Below, one piece after another: positions 36,369 to 45,847 of a stretch of DNA of 64,000 bases. Position 1 is the first letter of the stretch. Each line of letters begins with the position of its first letter. Both the position numbers and the translations under genes were made by a program. Under the pieces are notes generated by a model. That model saw only the letters and a list, made by a program, of their open reading frames with translations, was not told the DNA's origin and searched no databases. Source of the stretch: Bacteroidia bacterium (lineage in GTDB: Bacteria; Bacteroidota; Bacteroidia; Flavobacteriales_E; Vicingaceae); contig JAUIMG010000011.1 in NCBI GenBank assembly GCA_030433355.1, forward strand, positions 28,467 through 92,466, written 5' to 3'.

Positions 36369-37441
36369 TACCTGTAACAAAATCGTTCTTACCTCCTATC
36401 TCCGAATACATGGCACAGATCCAAAGTGCCTATGCGAATGAATGGTTGACCAATAGAGGAGAGTTGGTCTTAGAGCTGGAATCTAAATTGCGTAATTATT
36501 TGGCTTTAGAAACTAGTGATCTTTTAATTACCACGAATGGTACGATTCCCTTACAAATTGCCCTAAAACTCTTAGGCGAAGGCGGGGAGGTGATTACCAC
36601 CCCTTTTTCTTATGTGGCTACTACTGCAGCCATTGTTTGGGAAAATTGCACACCTGTTTTTGTAGATATTCACCCAGAATTTTTAACGATAGATGAAAGT
36701 AAAATTGAAGCTGCCATCACGAAAAAAACGACTTGCATTTTAGCCACCCATGTTTTTGGAAACCCTTGTCATGTGGAGGCTATTGAGGCGATTGCTAAAA
36801 AGCATCATTTAAAAGTGATTTATGATGCGGCACATTGCTTTGGAGTAAGCTACAAAGGCAAAAGTATTTTCGAATATGGGGATGTGAGTACTTGCAGTTT
36901 TCATGCTACTAAACTATTCCACACCGGGGAAGGAGGAGCGATCTTTTGCAAAGAAAAACAACTGTTGGATAAAGTCTATTATAGTCACAATTTTGGTCAC
37001 GATGGGCCTCTGGCTTTTCATGGTTTGGGCATCAATGGGAAAATCTCTGAATTGCAGGCAGCCATGGGTTTAGCTGTATTGCCTTATATGGGTCCTATTT
37101 TAGAGGCCAGGGAAAAAATTGTATCTTTTTATGACAAGCATTTGGACTTTAGTCAAATTAAAAAAATAAAAATAAGAGAAGATACGCTATGGAATTATAG
37201 CTACTACCCCATACTCTTTAAGCATGAGGAAGCTTTGCTAGGGGCGCAGCAGAGACTTAATGCATTAGATATTTTCCCAAGACGTTATTTCTATCCATCC
37301 TTAAATAGCTTGCCTTATGTTAAGCCTATTACCTGCGCTGTTTCTCAGGATATAGCCGCTAGGGTTTTGTGTTTACCTTTGTATGTTGGTTTGGAAAAAC
37401 AATCACAAGAAAAAATCGCTAGTATAATAAATAATGGCTAA
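36365..37441 (+). CDS. DegT/DnrJ/EryC1 family sugar aminotransferase (VioA-like)
   Basis: A 358-residue PLP enzyme. The catalytic Lys is in SFHATKLFHTGEGGAIF (about residue 182). The segments TTNGTIPLQIALKLLG, TTPFSYVATTAAIVWE and YDAAHCFGV are the PLP-binding regions. The sequence resembles VioA-type transaminases that convert a 4-keto-6-deoxy nucleotide sugar into the 4-amino sugar (viosamine, Qui4N), judged from memory. It overlaps the next gene by eight bases. No dTDP-glucose synthase or dehydratase is in the window, so the substrate must come from elsewhere. Confidence 0.87.
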   Translation: MIPVTKSFLPPISEYMAQIQSAYANEWLTNRGELVLELESKLRNYLALETSDLLITTNGTIPLQIALKLLGEGGEVITTPFSYVATTAAIVWENCTPVFVDIHPEFLTIDESKIEAAITKKTTCILATHVFGNPCHVEAIEAIAKKHHLKVIYDAAHCFGVSYKGKSIFEYGDVSTCSFHATKLFHTGEGGAIFCKEKQLLDKVYYSHNFGHDGPLAFHGLGINGKISELQAAMGLAVLPYMGPILEAREKIVSFYDKHLDFSQIKKIKIREDTLWNYSYYPILFKHEEALLGAQQRLNALDIFPRRYFYPSLNSLPYVKPITCAVSQDIAARVLCLPLYVGLEKQSQEKIASIINNG

Positions 37442-38138
37442 TACGTATAAAACCATTGCAATTATGCAACCTTACTTTTTGCCATATTTTGGTTATTTCC
37501 AGTTAATTAATGCTGTCGATACTTTTGTATTATATAATGATGTGCAATTTATTAAACAAGGCTGGATTAATAGAAATAGAATTATTATTAATAATAATGC
37601 TCAGTTTATTACCGTGCCTTTATTGAAAGTGAGTTCAAATAAAAAGATTAATGAGACTGAAATCAATCATGCTCAATTTAGTTTTTGGTTGAGTAAATTA
37701 TCTAAAACATTGCAGCAATCTTATAAAAAGGCTATTAACTTGGATATGGGAATTGACTTATTAAACACAATTAATAATTCAGTGAAGGAATTTTCAACAA
37801 TTGATCAGCTAAACAAATTTGTTATCAAACAAATCTGTCAGTATTTAGATATTTCTACGATGATTGAAGATTCATCCATATTATTTAATAATTCTTCATT
37901 AAAAGGTCAGGATCGTATTTTAGATATTTGCAAAGAGCTTTCTTCTGAGAGATATATAAATGCTATTGGAGGTAAAGAATTGTATTCAAAAGAAGCTTTT
38001 CTTTCGAAGGGAATCGAATTGGGCTTTATTAATAGCGAATTAGAACCAGAGAGTTTTTCTTACTCAATATTGCATGCAATTATGCTTGAAGATAAAGATC
38101 AGTTGAAAAGGAAATTAAATTCTTATCATGTTAGTTAA
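37434..38138 (+). CDS. WbqC family protein
   Basis: A 234-residue protein with the hallmark start IAIMQPYFLPYFGYFQLINA and DVQFIKQGWINRNRI. WbqC-like proteins are found beside sugar aminotransferases in O-antigen and capsule loci; their reaction is not established, although links to amino-sugar modification have been proposed. It overlaps both neighbours, so translation is coupled with the aminotransferase and the acetyltransferase. Confidence 0.87.
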   Translation: MANTYKTIAIMQPYFLPYFGYFQLINAVDTFVLYNDVQFIKQGWINRNRIIINNNAQFITVPLLKVSSNKKINETEINHAQFSFWLSKLSKTLQQSYKKAINLDMGIDLLNTINNSVKEFSTIDQLNKFVIKQICQYLDISTMIEDSSILFNNSSLKGQDRILDICKELSSERYINAIGGKELYSKEAFLSKGIELGFINSELEPESFSYSILHAIMLEDKDQLKRKLNSYHVS

Positions 38139-38559
38139 GTATTTTGTAAAAGAGGAACTTAGTGTTGATTTTATAAAGAATTTAATTCATAGCGTAAATG
38201 ATCAATTTATTCCTTCTTTATCAACAACTGTGAATATCTTAGAGTATTCTAAAAAATTGCAAAAGAGCGCCAATTGTATTTTATTGGAGGAAAATGGTAA
38301 TATATTAGCATTTATTTTTTTTTATTTCATTAATAATAATAAGACGTCCTTGTATATTACATTAATTTGTTCTATCAAAAAAGGAATGGGTGAAAAGATT
38401 TATCTAGAATTAATAAATAGGCTGTTGCCAAATTCGATAAAGCTTGAGGTATTTAGAGAAAATCATTCAGCAATTGCTTTCTACAAAAAGCTTGGATTTG
38501 TAAAGGAAGGAGAGAAGTCAAATGAAAAGAAATTATTTCTTAAGCATGAATTAAAATGA
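38128..38559 (+). CDS. GNAT family N-acetyltransferase
   Basis: A 143-residue protein. The acyl-CoA binding motif is partly visible (KKGMGEKIYLELINRLLP), followed by the typical strand-helix end LEVFRENHSAIAFYKKLGFV, where the Tyr acts as general acid in many GNATs. Its overlaps with the WbqC gene (11 bases) and the next glycosyltransferase gene (4 bases), together with the aminotransferase, suggest it acylates the amino sugar. It could use an acyl-ACP instead of acetyl-CoA, given the ACP cassette downstream. Confidence 0.78.
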   Translation: MLVKYFVKEELSVDFIKNLIHSVNDQFIPSLSTTVNILEYSKKLQKSANCILLEENGNILAFIFFYFINNNKTSLYITLICSIKKGMGEKIYLELINRLLPNSIKLEVFRENHSAIAFYKKLGFVKEGEKSNEKKLFLKHELK

Positions 38560-39425
38560 AAGTATCTGTTGTAGTTTTATGCTATAATCATGAATTATAT
38601 ATCTCTAAGACTCTAGAATCTATTGTTAGCCAAAGAACGAATTTTGAATTTGAAATTTTGATAGGAGACGATTGCTCTAAGGATAAATCTAGAAAAATCA
38701 TTGATAAGTTTCATTTTGAATTTCCAAAAAAAATAAGAAAAATATATCCTTCATCGAATTTAGGACCAAATGGAAATTATTTAAATTGTTTTAACGAGAC
38801 AAAAGGCAAATACATCGCGTTTTGTGAGGGGGATGATTATTGGATTGATACCTACAAGCTGCAAAAACAAGTGGATTTTCTAGAGCAAAACCCCAAATAT
38901 GGTGGAGTTTCCACTAACAATAGATGGTTAATAGAAAATGAGCATTCTTTTAGAGATAGCATTCTAGAAGAAGGGGAAATAACTTTTGAAGATTTGTGCG
39001 AATCCAATCTCCTTAATTCCCAGACGATTTTATTTAGAAAATCTCTAGTAAAAAATATCGAATGGATGAAGGATTTAAAAATAGGCGATTGGCCGCTGCA
39101 CTTATTGGTGGCCAATCAGCAGCCCTATTACAGACTCCAAGAGATTACTGCGGTATATCGCGTGCATGATGGTGGAGTACATTCTCTGCTCCAAGAAGAA
39201 GTCAAATTAAGAAATAGAGTAGAGGCGTTAGCAGCAGTATTAGAAAATTTAGATTTATCTAAAGAACGCTTGGACTTAACCAAAGGGTCGATTAGGGGCT
39301 TACTAAAGAAAATAATGAATTACAATTCTAAAGAACCTAAAGCCATAAGAAAAATGTATTTTAAATATGGTGGTACGATATTTAACAAAACAATACTTAA
39401 AAGCTATATCCATGAACTATTCTGA
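38556..39425 (+). CDS. Family 2 glycosyltransferase
   Basis: A 289-residue GT-A enzyme. VSVVVLCYNHELYISKTLES opens the fold, LIGDDCSKDKSRKI supplies an Asp pair, and FCEGDDYWID is the DXD-type metal site (about residue 92). ILFRKSLVKNIEW and YRVHDGGVHS are typical of the capsule-type GT2 subgroup. It should add one sugar to the lipid-linked repeat unit in the cytoplasm. It overlaps the next gene by 14 bases. Confidence 0.87.
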   Translation: MKVSVVVLCYNHELYISKTLESIVSQRTNFEFEILIGDDCSKDKSRKIIDKFHFEFPKKIRKIYPSSNLGPNGNYLNCFNETKGKYIAFCEGDDYWIDTYKLQKQVDFLEQNPKYGGVSTNNRWLIENEHSFRDSILEEGEITFEDLCESNLLNSQTILFRKSLVKNIEWMKDLKIGDWPLHLLVANQQPYYRLQEITAVYRVHDGGVHSLLQEEVKLRNRVEALAAVLENLDLSKERLDLTKGSIRGLLKKIMNYNSKEPKAIRKMYFKYGGTIFNKTILKSYIHELF

Positions 39426-40596
39426 GATTTACATTGGTCAAAAAGCAGAGGTAATTCATCAAATTACAGCAGAGGATATTCAAAAATTTGCAGATTTAAC
39501 CGGAGATGATAATCGCTTGCATGTGGATGCTTCTTTTGCCAAACAGACTGCTTTTAAAAAACAAGTAGCCCATGGGATGTTGGGAGCGTCTTTTATTTCT
39601 ACCGTGATTGGAACGAAGCTGCCAGGAGATGGCGCATTGTGGTTTTCTCAGTCTTTGGAGTTTTTATTGCCGGTAAGAATAGGAGATACTATCACTATAA
39701 TCGCAGAGGTGCTCAAAAAGAACGATCGGGAGGAAAGTATTGAGTTATCTACTGTAATTTTTAATCAAAACAAGCAAAAAGTAACCACTGGGAATGCAAA
39801 AGTTAAAATTGTAGCTATTGAAGAAAGCCAAGCAACTGCAGCTCAAAAAGTGAGTCAAGAAGATAAAATAGCTCTGGTAGTAGGTGCTTCAGGTGGCATA
39901 GGAATAGAAAGTACGAAGCAACTCCTTGCCGCAAATTTTAAAGTAATAGCTCACTACAATACCCATAAAGAAGAATTGCAGGCATTGAAACAAAGTTTGG
40001 AGGAGCCAGAACGCTTAATGCTTGTTCAAGGAGATTTGACTCTAACTAAAGGAGTAGAGCAGCTTTTAAATAGCATAAAGCGCTATGCTTCTGCTTTAGA
40101 TGCTATGATTTATACCTCAAGTCCGACGGTTCCAAACATCGAATTTCAACAACTGGATTGGAAAGACTTTCAAAAGCAAATCCAATTGCATGTAGAAATC
40201 CCATTTCTGTTGACGCAGCAATTAGAAGAAACATTAGCTGCAAGGAATGCAGGAGTTGTTTTTATTACTACGCAATCGATAGAGCAACCATTTTCAAAAC
40301 TAACCCATTATACGGTAGCAAAAAGTGCTCTTTTGGGTTTGACTAAATCTTTAGCGCATGATTTAGCCGCAAAAAAAATACGGGTTAATGCGGTTTCACC
40401 AAGTATAGCTGATACGGATTTAAATGCTGATTTGCCACAAAAAGTAAAATTACTTACTGCAGCAAAAACGCCATTGAAGCGTTTAGCAGCTCCAGAAGAT
40501 ATCGCACAAGCTATCGTATTTTTGGCAGATTCGACCAAAAGTGGCTTTATAACCGGAGAAACCATCCGCATTAATGGCGGACAAGTCATGTGGTAA
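39412..40596 (+). CDS. MaoC-like hydratase/short-chain dehydrogenase fusion
   Basis: 394 residues from the ATG at 39412; the frame opens 15 codons earlier inside the previous gene. Residues 1 to about 125 are a hot-dog MaoC domain with the hydratase-2 pattern GDDNRLHVDASFA (catalytic Asp/His). Residues about 155-394 are an SDR with NAD(P) motif VVGASGGIG, catalytic Ser in TTQS and Tyr/Lys in YTVAK (about 299-303), and the ending FITGETIRINGGQ. Such a fusion could make or reduce a 3-hydroxyacyl thioester. It is directly followed by FkbH-like and ACP genes, so the substrate may be ACP-bound. Confidence 0.86.
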   Translation: MNYSEIYIGQKAEVIHQITAEDIQKFADLTGDDNRLHVDASFAKQTAFKKQVAHGMLGASFISTVIGTKLPGDGALWFSQSLEFLLPVRIGDTITIIAEVLKKNDREESIELSTVIFNQNKQKVTTGNAKVKIVAIEESQATAAQKVSQEDKIALVVGASGGIGIESTKQLLAANFKVIAHYNTHKEELQALKQSLEEPERLMLVQGDLTLTKGVEQLLNSIKRYASALDAMIYTSSPTVPNIEFQQLDWKDFQKQIQLHVEIPFLLTQQLEETLAARNAGVVFITTQSIEQPFSKLTHYTVAKSALLGLTKSLAHDLAAKKIRVNAVSPSIADTDLNADLPQKVKLLTAAKTPLKRLAAPEDIAQAIVFLADSTKSGFITGETIRINGGQVMW

Positions 40597-40630
40597 TTTT
40601 AGAATAAAAAATACAATAATCTCTCTTCCA

Positions 40631-42361
40631 ATGAACACTTATTTAGATCTTTTAAAGGCCAATGCTAACTTAAAACAAGTCAAGAAGCAGCATAAAATAG
40701 AATTGCTTGTCTTGAATAATATTACCATCAACCCCATAAAGGAATACTTGGAATATAGTTGTGCCTTAGATGGGATAGAAGCAAGTATTCGTTTTGGAGA
40801 CTACGATAATATTGTACAAAATGCACAAGGCCTGACTACTAAGGATAAAGCCATTCTTGTTTTTTGGGAATTGGCAAATAGTATCCATGGCCTAGAGTAT
40901 AAAATTGATTCTTTAAGCGCTTCTGATTTAGAAGCGCTTGAACAAAAGATTAAAAGGGAGCTAAAATTGACCTTTGATGCACTAGCCGATGCTTCTTTGC
41001 TAATCATGAACCGCTTTACTGCACTGCCTTTTACTTATTTACAAACAGAAAGTGCTGCATTGGAGGCATTGGCAATACGCTTGAATAACTTTTGCGATAA
41101 AGAAGCTCCTTCTTTTGTAAAATGGGTAAACATCGATAAGTGTTTAGTGCAATCTGGTATTGATTTAGCTATAGATTATAAAGGCTATTTGAAAAGTAAA
41201 CTCTTGTATAAGCATGCCTTTTATTGGAACTACAGCCAACTTATCCAACCCTATTTTAATGCCCTTTGCGGACAAGTTAAAAAGCTATTGGCACTGGATT
41301 GCGACAACACCCTATGGAAAGGAATATTAGGGGAAGACGGTGCAGAATACATTGCCATGGATGAGAATACTTATACAGGGCAGCCTTTTGCAGCCGCGCA
41401 ATATAGAGCGATTGCCTTAGGTAAAAAGGGAGTGCTTTTGGCCCTAGCAAGCAAAAATAATGAGGAAGATGTAGATTCCCTTCTACAGCATCATGCTTCC
41501 ATCCAGATTAAAGAGGAGCATTTGCTTGCCAAGAAAGTAAATTGGAAAGCGAAAGGAGAAAATTTATTACAATTGGCCAAAGAAATCAATATTGGCGTAG
41601 ATTCTTTTGTTTTTGTGGATGATAGTGATTTTGAGCTGCAAGCGATGCGAGATCAGCTACCAACGGTAAAAAGCATACAAGTGCCAAAAAATGCCGTAGA
41701 CTACTATGTGGAACAACAAGCATGGGCAAATCATTTTATTCAATTGAATGAAAGCGTAGAAGATGCTAAGAAACTAGAACAGTACCGGCAAAATTTGAAG
41801 CGGACCAATGCAGAAGAAAAGTTTGAGAATTTCGAAAGCTTTTTAGCAGACTTAGACTTAGAGATGACGATTCATCGGAATGATGCAAGCTTAATCAGTA
41901 GAATGGCGCAGATGACACAGAAGACCAATCAATTTAATTTAACCACGCCTAGATATGCAGAAGCACAAATTAAAGGGTTTGTAAAGGCGAAAGATTCCGA
42001 TTGTTTTGCATTTGGCCTCAAGGATAAATTTGGCGATAGTGGGATAACAGGCTTGTGCATCGTTCATTACCCCAATGAAAAGACTGCCGTAATGGATACT
42101 TTGCTCATGAGTTGCAGGGTGTTGGGGCGTAAGGTGGAGTTTAAATTTATGGAAGAACTGCTCTCGGAAATTTTTAAGAAGGCGGAGGAGGTAGAAGCCT
42201 GCTATCAAAAAAGCAAAAAAAATATGCAGGTAGCCGACTTTTATGAAAAGATCGGCTTTGAAGTGAAAGAGAAATTAGAGAATAAGACCCACTATTCCAT
42301 GAAAAAAAATACCTTTGAAGCTTCCAATGCATACAACTATATCCAATTGAAATATGCCTAA
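40631..42361 (+). CDS. FkbH-like HAD-IIIC family protein
   Basis: 576 residues from the ATG at 40631; the in-frame ATG at 40574 lies inside the preceding gene. The HAD motif LALDCDNTLWKGILGEDG (about residue 220) and VFVDDSDFE (about 334) are the marks of the FkbH family. The C-terminal part (about 410-576) looks like a GNAT-type domain. FkbH proteins load a three-carbon unit from a glycolytic phosphate onto an ACP to give glyceryl-ACP in polyketide pathways. It overlaps the ACP gene by eight bases, which supports the same kind of job here. Confidence 0.87.
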   Translation: MNTYLDLLKANANLKQVKKQHKIELLVLNNITINPIKEYLEYSCALDGIEASIRFGDYDNIVQNAQGLTTKDKAILVFWELANSIHGLEYKIDSLSASDLEALEQKIKRELKLTFDALADASLLIMNRFTALPFTYLQTESAALEALAIRLNNFCDKEAPSFVKWVNIDKCLVQSGIDLAIDYKGYLKSKLLYKHAFYWNYSQLIQPYFNALCGQVKKLLALDCDNTLWKGILGEDGAEYIAMDENTYTGQPFAAAQYRAIALGKKGVLLALASKNNEEDVDSLLQHHASIQIKEEHLLAKKVNWKAKGENLLQLAKEINIGVDSFVFVDDSDFELQAMRDQLPTVKSIQVPKNAVDYYVEQQAWANHFIQLNESVEDAKKLEQYRQNLKRTNAEEKFENFESFLADLDLEMTIHRNDASLISRMAQMTQKTNQFNLTTPRYAEAQIKGFVKAKDSDCFAFGLKDKFGDSGITGLCIVHYPNEKTAVMDTLLMSCRVLGRKVEFKFMEELLSEIFKKAEEVEACYQKSKKNMQVADFYEKIGFEVKEKLENKTHYSMKKNTFEASNAYNYIQLKYA

Positions 42362-42593
42362 AATTGAAGATAAAATAAGAGAAATAATGGCTTTGGTATT
42401 TGAAGTGCCGCTAGCAGACATCCAAGAAGACAGTAGTCCTGACGATATACATGCTTGGGATTCTATAGGTACGATCAATCTGCTTACCGCCTTAGAAGAA
42501 GAGTTTAATGTGGAGTTTGAAGAAGAAGATGTTCTAGAAATGCTCAATTTTCAGTTGATCAAAATTAAAATTGAGGAAAAACTAGAAGCTTAG
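42354..42593 (+). CDS. Acyl carrier protein
   Basis: A 79-residue acidic protein with the four-helix ACP layout. The phosphopantetheine site is Ser37 in AWDSIGTINLL, a variant of the common DSL motif. The helix after it and the acidic face (EEEFNVEFEEEDV) fit a partner-docking ACP. It is coupled to the FkbH-like gene and is too far from any fatty-acid genes to be the housekeeping ACP. It probably carries the glyceryl or hydroxyacyl group that is moved to a sugar. Confidence 0.88.
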   Translation: MPKIEDKIREIMALVFEVPLADIQEDSSPDDIHAWDSIGTINLLTALEEEFNVEFEEEDVLEMLNFQLIKIKIEEKLEA

Positions 42594-42661
42594 CTAATTC
42601 GATTTTTATAAAGAAAGAAATTTTGTTTTTTTAAAAAATAATGGCGTTGTAATCAATTTTT

Positions 42662-43567
42662 ATGAAAGTTCGTGAAGCCAAGAAATCAGATTTTGATAAG
42701 GTACATATACTTTTAAAAAGACTTAACGACTCAACTTTTAGTAAGTGTGATTGGGCAAAAATTACTAGAATTGATTTTAATGCAAAGAACAAATATTATG
42801 GCTATGTTTTAGAAGATGGGATGGAGATATTAGGCTTTATAGGAACTATTTTTTCTAAACGATCATTTAATGGGGACGTTATTAATTATTGTAATATACA
42901 TAGTTGGATTATTGATCCTAAAGTAAAACTTGGGGGTTTAACTTTATTATTAAAAGTGCTAAAACTTGAAGACCATGTAATCACTAATTTTACGGCATCA
43001 GAAGAGCCTTACAAGATTTTTAAAAGCCTAAAATTCAAGGAAGTTGATTTTAAAAATTATAAGTTGCTCCCTTTACAAACCCTCAAGATGCTTTTGAATA
43101 TCAAAATACAAAGTATTAATGATAAGAACGCTGAAAAGCTTTTACAGCTAGATCAATTGCTTTTATATAATGACCATAAGAGATTTGAGAATGTTCAGTT
43201 CTTATACCTCAACAATGGAGGGGAAGCTTCCTTTATAATAACGAAAAGGGAAGCATATAATCCAAAAGTTCTACTTCGAATTCCATTTTTGCGAAAGTTT
43301 CTTACGGATAAATTATTTCTTGCCGAAATTCATTATATAAGTAATCCCAAAGTTTTTTTCCAGGTATTCTCGACTACTAGAGTTGCACTTAAAATATGCA
43401 GAAGACTAGGTGCTGTAGGTCTGCTTGTTTCAGATAGGTATTTATCTAAGAATTACTCTTTGAAAAAACATTATTATCCTAGAAAAAGACCCTACTTATT
43501 TAAGTACGCAGAAAAGGATTATTTAGTAGATACATTGTATTCAGAACTTTTTATCTTGAATTTTTAA
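42662..43567 (+). CDS. GNAT-like acyltransferase with extended C-terminus
   Basis: A 301-residue protein. The first half follows the GNAT fold: KVREAKKSDFDKVHILLKRL, then GYVLEDGMEILGFIGTIFSK, a central strand (YCNIHSWIID) and the helix-loop GGLTLLLKVLKLE. The second half (about 145-301) is unlike standard GNATs and may be a second, decayed copy of the fold. It lies just after the ACP gene. An acyltransferase that takes the ACP-bound group would be expected in this spot, but the donor is not shown by sequence. Confidence 0.68.
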   Translation: MKVREAKKSDFDKVHILLKRLNDSTFSKCDWAKITRIDFNAKNKYYGYVLEDGMEILGFIGTIFSKRSFNGDVINYCNIHSWIIDPKVKLGGLTLLLKVLKLEDHVITNFTASEEPYKIFKSLKFKEVDFKNYKLLPLQTLKMLLNIKIQSINDKNAEKLLQLDQLLLYNDHKRFENVQFLYLNNGGEASFIITKREAYNPKVLLRIPFLRKFLTDKLFLAEIHYISNPKVFFQVFSTTRVALKICRRLGAVGLLVSDRYLSKNYSLKKHYYPRKRPYLFKYAEKDYLVDTLYSELFILNF

Positions 43568-43568
43568 T

Positions 43569-44597
43569 ATGGGTCAATTCAATGCAAAAACTCTATTAAA
43601 AAAGTCTGTAGCGCCATTTTTTGCTGGATTATACCAAGGCCTAGGGCAAATTGTAGTTCTTCATCGGGTAATAGCTGAATCAAAAAATCAGCGTCTAAGA
43701 AATACTGGAATAGAAATTACAGAAGAGCATCTAGAGCAATTAATTATTTTTTTCAGAAAAAGAAATTACGATTTTATTTCTCTAGAGGAATTAGTCGATT
43801 ACCTAGCTGTTAAAAGAAAAAGGAAGTTTGTGATTTTTACTTTAGATGATGGCTATCTTGATAATTTGACTAATGCTTATCCTGTTTTTAAAAAATATAA
43901 GGTTCCTTTTACTATCTACATTACTACCAACTTTCCTGATAAAAAAGCAGTTTTATGGTGGTATTTATTAGAAGACTTATTACTTAAAGAACAAAGTATT
44001 TCCTTTAGATTTCAGAATAAGTCATATGCTTTTAAGCTTCAGACTTATTCTGAAAAAGAGGTAGCCTTTAACTATCTAAGAGAACTTATAAAGTCTCAGG
44101 AAGAAGAAAATCAACTCGCCTTAATCGATTCATTATTTTCTATTAATGGTATTCCGCTTTATCAAAAAGTAGAAGAATTAGCCTTAAATTGGGATCAAAT
44201 AATACAACTAAATAATGACCCCTTGGTATCTATTGGAGCTCATACGGTTTCTCATCCATCTTTCAAGGCTATAAGTGATGATCAAATTTTAAAGGAAATT
44301 AATGAGTCAATACAAATATTAGAGTCAAAGCTTGATGCAACAATAAAGCATTTTGCATATCCATATGGCTCAGCTGTTGAGGTTGGTGAAAGAGAAGTAA
44401 AACTTCTGTCCAAAACAAAAATTAAGACTGCAACAACAGGAAGGGTTGGCAATGTGATGAGAGAACATATAAATCACCTTCATGCTCTACCTCGTTTGTA
44501 CATTGGTTCAGCAACAACAGAATTAGAATTGAATAATTTTATAAGTGGGAAAACTTCTTTTATTAAAGGTGTAAAAGAGCGAATTATAACTGTATGA
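43569..44597 (+). CDS. Polysaccharide deacetylase family protein (NodB-like)
   Basis: A 342-residue protein. The NodB domain shows the Asp pair in FTLDDGYLDN (about residue 95) and the His pair in GAHTVSHPSF (about 223), which bind the metal. FAYPYGSAVEVG is motif 3. There is no signal peptide, so it would act in the cytoplasm, for example on N-acetyl groups of a precursor sugar, or by a different chemistry. It starts one base after the previous stop and overlaps the next gene by four bases. Confidence 0.86.
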   Translation: MGQFNAKTLLKKSVAPFFAGLYQGLGQIVVLHRVIAESKNQRLRNTGIEITEEHLEQLIIFFRKRNYDFISLEELVDYLAVKRKRKFVIFTLDDGYLDNLTNAYPVFKKYKVPFTIYITTNFPDKKAVLWWYLLEDLLLKEQSISFRFQNKSYAFKLQTYSEKEVAFNYLRELIKSQEEENQLALIDSLFSINGIPLYQKVEELALNWDQIIQLNNDPLVSIGAHTVSHPSFKAISDDQILKEINESIQILESKLDATIKHFAYPYGSAVEVGEREVKLLSKTKIKTATTGRVGNVMREHINHLHALPRLYIGSATTELELNNFISGKTSFIKGVKERIITV

Positions 44598-45847
44598 TTG
44601 TTAGGGGTGAAACTTTAGTATTTTTTACTTTACAGTATCCATACGGAAGTAAATCGGAAACTTTTATTGAAAGTGAAATTCAGTACTTAGCAGAATCCTT
44701 CGAACGAGTTATTATTCTTCCAAGAGAAAAAAATAGTGAAAAGAAAAGAACTGTACCACCTAACGTAGAAGTAAATGACCTTTTGATTAGTAAGGATAAA
44801 TTAGAAAATCATTATCGATACTTATTTAGTTCCGTTAGGGTATTCTTAACGGTTTTTCGTATATATATCTATACTGTAATATTTGATAAGAATAGAGTCC
44901 ATTACTTTAAAGGAGGATATTTTCTATATTATTTGCTTAATGCTTTGGATGAGGCAAAACTAATTCAAGCTTTCATAGAAAAAGCAAATCTAAATAAGCC
45001 TGTTTTTTACGATTACTGGTTTGTTAACTCTACTTTAAGTTTAGCCTATCTTAAGTCAAAAGAAAAAATTGCTAAACTATACTGTCGAGCACATGGTTTC
45101 GATGTATTTAACGAAAGGTGGAATTGTGGTACTGTGCCGTTCAGAGAATATATAGTGAAAAATATAAATACAGTTTTTGCTATAAGTTCGTATAACATGC
45201 AATACATACAAAATCAATTGAAGTATTGCAAGGAAAAAATAAAAGTTGCATACTTAGGAGTCAAGGATGGAAGTTCAGTCAATAGTTTTGGAGTTGAAAA
45301 ACAGGATAGACAGTTTTTAATAGTTAGTTGTGCTAACTTATTTCCATTTAAACAAGTACATAGAATTCCAGAAGTATTGAAGCTCTTAAAGTTAAATAAA
45401 CAAAGTATAAAGTGGGTTCACTTTGGTGATGGCGAATGTGAACTAGAGTTAATGCAAGCTTCTGAGAAATTACCACAAGCTATAATTTTTGATTACAAGG
45501 GGCATGTCGAAAATCAAGAGGTTATAAATTTTTATTTAAATAGTAATGTTGACTTATTTATATCTCTTAGTTTGATGGAAGGTTTGCCTGTGTCTATGAT
45601 GGAGGCCCAAAGTTTTGGCGTTCCTATATTAGCCTATGGGATTTTTGGTATACCTGAGATTGTTAATGCAAAAACAGGTATGTTAATTGATTTAAAGGAT
45701 ACTGAAAAAGAGATAGCTCGCAAGATAGATAGTCTGGTTAAGAAAGAAATTCGATTTGAAAGAGATCAAATAAAAGAGTTCTTTAATCAACATTTTAATG
45801 CTGAGCATAATTTTAAAGAGTTTACCCAAAATATTCTAGAAGGATGA
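44594..45847 (+). CDS. Family 4 glycosyltransferase
   Basis: A 417-residue GT-B enzyme. The C-terminal donor-binding half has HFGDGECELEL (about 276) and the E-x7-E element SLMEGLPVSMMEAQSFGVPI (about 325-345). The N-terminal half starts TLQYPYGSKSETFIESEIQY, as in WcaL/AmsK-type transferases of exopolysaccharide loci. It works in the cytoplasm on the lipid-linked repeat unit. It overlaps both neighbouring genes by four bases. Confidence 0.87.
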   Translation: MIVRGETLVFFTLQYPYGSKSETFIESEIQYLAESFERVIILPREKNSEKKRTVPPNVEVNDLLISKDKLENHYRYLFSSVRVFLTVFRIYIYTVIFDKNRVHYFKGGYFLYYLLNALDEAKLIQAFIEKANLNKPVFYDYWFVNSTLSLAYLKSKEKIAKLYCRAHGFDVFNERWNCGTVPFREYIVKNINTVFAISSYNMQYIQNQLKYCKEKIKVAYLGVKDGSSVNSFGVEKQDRQFLIVSCANLFPFKQVHRIPEVLKLLKLNKQSIKWVHFGDGECELELMQASEKLPQAIIFDYKGHVENQEVINFYLNSNVDLFISLSLMEGLPVSMMEAQSFGVPILAYGIFGIPEIVNAKTGMLIDLKDTEKEIARKIDSLVKKEIRFERDQIKEFFNQHFNAEHNFKEFTQNILEG

